A stretch of 64,000 bases of DNA from Acanthamoeba lenticulata (lineage: Eukaryota; Discosea; Longamoebia; Acanthamoebidae), in contig NAVB01000233.1 in NCBI GenBank assembly GCA_002179805.1, positions 62,001 through 126,000 on the forward strand, in the 5' to 3' direction. A model generated the notes under the pieces. It saw nothing but the letters and a program-made list of their open reading frames with translations, was not told the origin of the DNA and made no database searches. Shown one piece after another: positions 56,910 through 64,000 of this stretch. How positions within the stretch are numbered: position 1 is the stretch's first letter; every line of letters starts with the position of its first letter. Both the position numbers and the translations under genes were made by a program.

Positions 56910-57272
56910 ATGGGGGGAATATTCAGCAAAGGCAAGGGTGGCAAGGGCGATTTCGACATCGTCATTGGCCAGCCCGATTACAACTCGTTCCAGAAGGTGA
57001 CCGATACAGCTATGGTGAAGGACTATCTTCAGTCCACTCAGCCCGCTAGTGGACCATCTGAAAATGCGGGACCAGCAGCGACAGCTTTGCCACCGCCACC
57101 TACGCCCCATGGGGAGAAGGCTGCCTCGAAGAAGACGAGCTCGGCAGATGATGACGAGTCGGTGTTGACCGAAGACGAGGATGCCGCAGAAGACGATGCG
57201 CAGGCCAAGACGGAACCGGAGGAGGCCGTGCGACAAGAGGAGGATAATGAAACTTCGACGGCCTCGAGTTAA
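56910..57272 (+). CDS. Small acidic protein with putative N-myristoylation site
   Basis: Intronless, ATG 56910 to TAA 57272, 120 aa. The start MGGIFSKGKGG fits the N-myristoyl-transferase pattern (Gly2, Ser6, basic residues after), pointing to membrane attachment. Residues 15-45 are the only ordered-looking part (DFDIVIGQPDYNSFQKVTD, MVKDYLQS). The rest is Pro-rich then strongly acidic (DDDESVLTEDEDAAEDDAQ). No family recognised. A GA repeat begins ~10 bases after the stop. Confidence 0.65.
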   Translation: MGGIFSKGKGGKGDFDIVIGQPDYNSFQKVTDTAMVKDYLQSTQPASGPSENAGPAATALPPPPTPHGEKAASKKTSSADDDESVLTEDEDAAEDDAQAKTEPEEAVRQEEDNETSTASS

Positions 57273-57791
57273 AAATTCGGATGGAGAGAGAGAGAGAGAG
57301 GAGAGTGGGATCAGAGATGGGGAGGAGAAGGATGCTTCATAAGGGAGGGTCGATTTATCGACGCCTTAAGGACGTGGCGGACAGGCGCGATGAGCCCCCA
57401 CCAGCTCCAACCCATACCGCATGGGAAGGGCGCAATTGGGGGACGTCATTACGTTGCGATCGTGCGCGCAGCAGGAGACAGCCGAGAATGGAAGAACGAG
57501 GAAACAATAGGAACGTCGGATGGGGAACAAGAGGTACTACGGGCCGATTTTTACGTTTGTTTCTGTACTTTCAAACTGTTTATACCCATGTAGAACATAC
57601 AAATACAACATCTATTCACAAATGGACGGCCACATGGAAAAGAATCGTTTTGTGATTCTGCAAGAATCTCTGGCGCACTTGGGGTGCATGCATGGGCCCA
57701 AGCACTTGACCTTTTCGCTGACCCCGTTCTGAGAACAGAACACGGCACTAAAAGCTGTGTTTGACAGCAGTTCGCCACAGACAACAACAAC
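57273..57791. other. Intergenic region with GA microsatellite
   Basis: A GA run at about 57283-57300 follows the acidic-protein stop. The remaining ~500 bases hold no supported gene; short ORFs lack domains. Confidence 0.45.
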
Positions 57792-59352
57792 ATGCAGCAG
57801 GACCAGACCGTATGCGATGCCCGCGCAGTGGGCGGGCGTGACTACACCGACCCCTCGGTGCTGATGGTCAACTGCACCTCTCGTTCCAAGGAGCCTTGGT
57901 GCCACGGGTTTTGTCTCCCCCCTTCCCCTCTTCTCGTGGCTTCTTCGTGCCCTTGGGTGAACTAGCTGATGACTCTGTCGTGGCACAGTCTGAGTCCCTT
58001 CTTCCTCGGGCCAGTGCCGCTCTATGACGGCTACGTCGCCCAGAACATGGAGAACGCCTGGCAGTACGCCAAGGTTCGTCCGCAGCAGCTTCCTCACGAC
58101 TGTTCTTCGCCAGCTAGGCCGAGTTTTGTTGACTTCTCACGCACGTACGGCACCACCAGGTCTACAAGGAGCATGTTGACCCCGTGACGGGCGAGCCCAC
58201 AGCCGAGTACTGGGAGTGGGCCAAGGCCGGCTGGGCCAACCCCGCCCCCGTGCGCTTCCCCATGGGCCGCGGTACACGCCTCTTCCTGCTCCCCTTCTTG
58301 GGCGCGTCTTCAACTCACCTTCTGCATTCCCTTCTACTTCCTGGCGCCAGGCGCTGTGCCGGAGTACTCCTACTGGCAGGGCAAGAAGTACGGCTACGTG
58401 GCCGCGCGCAAGCTCATCTACGCGCCCCTCTACGCCGCACTGGTCGAGCCCACTCCGGCCTTCCAGCGGCTGGCCAAGCTCTACCGCAAGAACCAACGCC
58501 TCTACCTGTGGGACTTTGACGGCTACGATCACGTCGCCATGGGCCGGACGCTGCAGCAGGTGCTCGACGATCCCAAGCGCAAGATGGGCCACGCCTTTGT
58601 CCTCCTCATGCTGCTCCGAGGCGAGCGCTTGTGGGAGACATCCGACATTCCCGAGTACGATTCTTTCGCTCGTCCTTTGCTGGCCTCAGGTTGTCGTCGT
58701 TGGGCTCACGGGTTTGGCTCTGGACAGGCTTCACTACGATCCCAAGGCCCGAGAAGCGGAAGCTGAGAAGGCTGCAGCAGCGCCGCCGCGTGGGCCGCTA
58801 GTCTCGGCAGGCTTTCGCATTCGGTCGGCCGGGCGCTACCTCGTGTGCCACGCGACCAACCGTCGGCCGCCCTCGCCCGGCGACGCCAGCTGGACCATCT
58901 CCAAGGGCGTCGCCGAGCCGGGCGAGATGCCGCTAGAGGCCGCTCTTCGCGAGCTGCGCGAGGAGACTGGGATCGACCTCCGCGGTGAGCCCGACCTGCA
59001 GTCGCTCGTGCCTCCGCCTGACACCGAGCCCGTCAACTCCTACACGGTGGGCAAGGGCGCCGCCAAGAAGACCGTGCTGGTGTACGCGATCGAGGACGAG
59101 GAGGGCCTCCTGCGCCTGCGGCGAACGACCGAGCTCAAGTGCAGCTCGATCATCGAGGGCGACTACTCGCCGGTGCACGTGCGGGGCCTGCCCGAGCTCG
59201 ACGCCTTCGCCTGGGTAACGGGCACCGAGGCCCACGCCATGGTCTTCCGCTCGCAGAAGCACCTCTTCCCCAGTGAGGACGAGCAGGAGGACGCGGACGA
59301 CGACAAGGGCCGAAAAGGCGCTGAACAAGAAGAGGATGACAAGAAGAGCTGA
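57792..59352 (+). CDS. NADAR-like domain fused to a Nudix hydrolase
   Basis: Five exons: 57792-57898, 57989-58073, 58160-58271, 58351-58654, 58728-59352; 1233 nt, 410 aa. Residues 1-200 (LSPFFLGPVPLYDGY, NMENAWQYAKVYKEH, AARKLIYAPLYAALV, LWDFDGYDH) resemble a group of phage and protist proteins related to NADAR/DUF1768-type N-glycosidase domains; this match is from memory of motifs only. Residues ~215-370 are Nudix: GVAEPGEMPLEAAL with RELREETGI gives the full GX5EX7REUXEEXGU box. The tail is acidic (EDEQEDADDDKG). A NADAR-Nudix pairing suggests processing of NAD, ADP-ribose or related nucleotides. The exon 4-5 join (GA|G) links both domains in one frame; a stop between would be needed to make them separate genes and none is seen. 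Confidence 0.75.
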
Positions 59353-59414
59353 TCGTGTGCAGCGCCAAAAGATAAAAGAACAAAAGAGCTTTGATGATTG
59401 AGGGAGGAGGGTTG

Positions 59415-60379
59415 TCAGTAGGCGCAGTGGTCGATGCCGGCGGCCTTCATGTGGTGCAGGATCTCGGTTCGGCTCAGACGCCGTGGGAAGACCGCAAAGT
59501 GTTGCAGCGGCACACGGCACGATGGCCGCGGCCCGCACTCGGTGTTCTCGCTCGAGTACTCGCCGCCCAGCAGGAACGGCCCGCCGCAGTTGCCTGTTCG
59601 CCCAAAAGGGTTAGGGTCAGTCAATCAAGCAGAGACGGTGTAGACGTTGTGGTTCATGTAGCGACAGGCTCCTCCACGTACCCGGCTGAATCTGGGCGAA
59701 CTGGGCGGAGCAGTGCTCGACACCGTTGACGTAGGCGTAGAGGATGCCGTTGTGGAGCACCCAGGCCGTGTGGACCCACTGGCCCAGGAGGGTGGCCACA
59801 GGCACCCGCAGGACCACCTGTGGAACAGTGCCACGCGGTCAGCCCTCTCTTTGATGGTGATGAAGAAAAATGAACCAAGACGGTGTTGGTGCACCTTCTT
59901 GCGCCCAGTGTAGAAGTGCCAGAAATGGAGGTAACCGTTCTCGTAGTGGAGGCCCTGCTCCCGCGCGTGTGTGCAGTAGAGCGCGTGCTGTGGCGTATGG
60001 AGGTCGTCGGGCAGCTTGACCAACAGAGTGAGCGAGATAGAGCTCACCACCTCCCCCTTTTCCATCTGCGGGAATGCCATGTCGCGCAGGCTCTGTGGGC
60101 ACTCGACGAAAGCGTCTCCTGAATTATGCATAAATCACGATAAAATCTTAATATAAAGAAAAGGGCAAACATGAAGTATTTGAAGAGCAAACCTTGAAAG
60201 GCAGTGGCTTCGCCGATGAGACCGGGGACAGAAGTCAGGCTGCCCACGGCCTTGGCGTGACACCCGTAGCCCGAGAAATCCTGCACCTTTCCACCATCAA
60301 GCTTGTAGTAGAGGCACGGCAGCGCCAGCTTCACGGCCCGCTCGTACGACGCAGCAGCGCTCTCAGTTTGTGCATTCAT
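59415..60379 (-). CDS. LamG/concanavalin-like fold protein
   Basis: Four exons: 60379-60193, 60118-59895, 59817-59682, 59593-59415; 726 nt, 241 aa. After a short N-terminus, LPCLYYKLDGGKVQDFSGYGCHAKA is the first strand pair of a LamG-like sandwich. It continues with ISLTLLVKLPDD, HALYCTHAREQGLHYENG, GQWVHTAWVLHNGILYAYVNGVE and a last strand region FAVFPRRLSRTEILHHMK, the usual end of LamGL domains. No signal peptide is seen, so an intracellular carbohydrate- or protein-binding role is likely. The domain call is moderate, the ligand unknown. Confidence 0.75.
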
Positions 60380-60638
60380 GTTGTGCTCTTGTCGTCCCAA
60401 TCTTTTCTTTTTTGTACTTGGACGGAAAATTTTTTTCACTTCTCTTTCTGCAAGACCTTGTTTGACCGTCCACGCGTTTCAATTCTGCAGAATTTCTAAT
60501 GGCTCCCGAATTTTCTTCTCTTTCCGACAACTCACCTGATTTCTTGTGGTGGCGCCACGAGCAATTCGACTTGATTGATTGTGTTGAGGGAGAAGAGGCT
60601 AGCTAAGGAGAAAGGACCAAACAACACACTGCAAAACC
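60380..60638. promoter_or_regulatory. Divergent LamG/SRP54 promoter spacer
   Basis: About 260 bases between two start codons. No element identified. Confidence 0.5.
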
Positions 60639-62639
<2,001 letters not shown>

Positions 62640-62781
62640 GAAGAGGCCCAGAACGTTCGGGAAGGCAGAGGAGGGGCAAAACAATAAAACACAACAATCA
62701 CCAACAACGGACAGAACCATAAATATAAATAAAATATAATAAATAAACAATTTAAGGGAAAAGAAAACACGCCAAGAATTT

Positions 62782-64000
62782 ATGGAGGGTTCACTGAACC
62801 CAGATCAGCCTTCACCATCGATTATTGAATACTCAAATCCACACACCAGCCTTGGAGAGCGCATCGAGAGTGTGATGGAGTCGACGCAGTCCTTTACCGA
62901 GCCAGAGGGAAGGTGGTTGGATACCTACAAATTGTTGGAGAGGCCTGGCCCTCTGGCTGGCGAGGCCTTCGAACCTGACACCCCCAGTGCCCCCAAGGTA
63001 CGACTTGCCAGAATGTTATGCGTGCACCTGTGCGCATGTGGTTGCTCATTTCACTTGCTCAAGACCCTTACCGATTTTTCGGTGCACTAATGATTGAATT
63101 ATTGTACTTGGGGCCGTTGCCAACAGCTTAAGAACTACCTGCGTGCATTGGAGAATGATCGGGGCGACCCTAACTGCAAAATCCTCGTGATTGGCGCTGG
63201 CGGCCTCGGCTGCGAGCTGCTCAAGGATCTCGCTCTCTCGGGTATGGCACAACATTTACAAAAATCAAGACGGTTGCTCTTGCTCACTACGTGGCACTGG
63301 TCTTGCTTGGGCAGGTTTCCGCTGCATCGACGTCATCGACATGGACACGATCGACATCTCCAACCTCAACCGCCAGTTCTTGTTCCGACCCTCTGACGTC
63401 GGCAAGCCCAAGGCTGAGGTTGCCGCTCGCTTCATCAACGAGCGCGTGCCCGGCTGTAAAGTCAACCCGTGCGTCCTTCCTTTACCCTGCGTCTCTCCAT
63501 TTTTTGCTCACCCTGGGCACACAGTCACTACTGCCGCATTGAGGACAAGGACGACGACTTCTACCGAGAGTTCAACATCATCATTTGCGGTCTGGACTCG
63601 ATCGAGGCCCGGCGCTACATGAACTCGGTCCTGGTCAACCTCGTGGAGCACACCGATGACGGCGAGATCGACCCGGACACCATCATCCCCATGATCGATG
63701 GTGGTACCGAAGGATTCAAGGGCCAGGCGAGGGTCATCCTCCCGGGCATCACGGCCTGCTTTGAGTGCACGCTGGAGCTGTTCCCGCCCAAGACCACGTT
63801 CCAGATCTGCACGATCGCGCACACACCGCGCAGGCCCGAGCACTGCATCGAGTACGCGCGTCTGTTCAAGTGGGCTGAGGACAAACCCTTCACGGACGAG
63901 AAGGGCGAGGCCGTGAAGCCGGACATGGACAACCCCCTGCACCTGCGCTGGATGTATGAGGTAGCGCGCAAGCGAGCTGAGGAGTTTGGCATCAAGGGCG
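62782..64000 (+). CDS. UBA3: NEDD8-activating enzyme catalytic subunit UBA3 (3' end outside window)
   Basis: Exons 62782-62997, 63127-63241, 63315-63468, 63525 to the edge; about 220 residues are seen. The Rossmann ATP-binding motif is [20 protein letters not shown]. Then come [16 protein letters not shown] (adenylation Asp and Arg), [12 protein letters not shown] and the [14 protein letters not shown] strand. The catalytic cysteine lies in [21 protein letters not shown], as in UBA3, where the matching Cys forms the NEDD8 thioester. With APP-BP1 it activates NEDD8 for cullin neddylation. The N-terminal ~70 residues before the ATP domain are disordered. The gene continues beyond the window. 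Confidence 0.94.

Overview
The window is nuclear DNA from a compact, GC-rich protist genome. I read it as an amoebozoan and most probably Acanthamoeba. The reasons are G/C-ending codons in exons, many short introns (about 35-200 nt, often much more AT-rich than the exons), intergenic gaps of a few hundred bases, and two F-box proteins built from the 'GCPWDE...GHL.VLQWL' ankyrin-like repeat that is abundant in Acanthamoeba and its giant viruses. No prokaryotic operon, CRISPR array, rRNA, tRNA or transposon was seen. Exon structures below were built by hand from splice motifs, reading phase and family conservation. For most genes the summed exon length is an exact multiple of three.

Layout: about 30 protein genes, two of them cut by the window edges. 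0-9 kb: a polyQ VWA protein (5' cut), an E2 (UBC)-F-box fusion, an F-box/ankyrin-like protein and a membrane-anchored SDR. 8.6-15.5 kb: a caprin-like RGG protein, a NUDT6-type Nudix hydrolase, the SNARE Ykt6, an unknown multipass membrane protein and tubulin cofactor C. 15.7-25.3 kb: nucleoporin Nup88, an F-box/SPRY protein, a SIRT6/7-class sirtuin and a PHS-type phosphate transporter. 25.7-37.8 kb: an FAD/BBE oxidoreductase, Vps11, a small coiled-coil protein, a second F-box/ankyrin-like gene, a second VWA protein and a frame-broken zinc ribbon. 37.8-48.6 kb: a ~2050-residue membrane protein with 14 'TLTP' repeats, and a RhoGAP. 48.7-64 kb: SMYD, PAQR, Arl8, WDR12/Ytm1, an acidic putatively myristoylated protein, a NADAR-like-Nudix fusion, a LamG-like protein, SRP54 and UBA3 (3' cut).

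The genes are mostly unrelated housekeeping functions. Some share themes: ubiquitin-type conjugation (E2-F-box, three further F-box proteins, UBA3), endolysosomal traffic (Vps11, Arl8, Ykt6), and nucleotide or NAD metabolism (two Nudix genes, a sirtuin). Several neighbours are divergent pairs that share a short 5' spacer (TBCC/NUP88, LamG/SRP54, YKT6/membrane protein, WDR12/acidic protein).

The most notable observations are two AT-AC introns with full minor-spliceosome (U12) signatures, in NUP88 and VPS11; two domain fusions (E2-F-box and NADAR-like-Nudix); the giant TLTP-repeat membrane protein; and introns carrying perfect inverted repeats between donor and acceptor.
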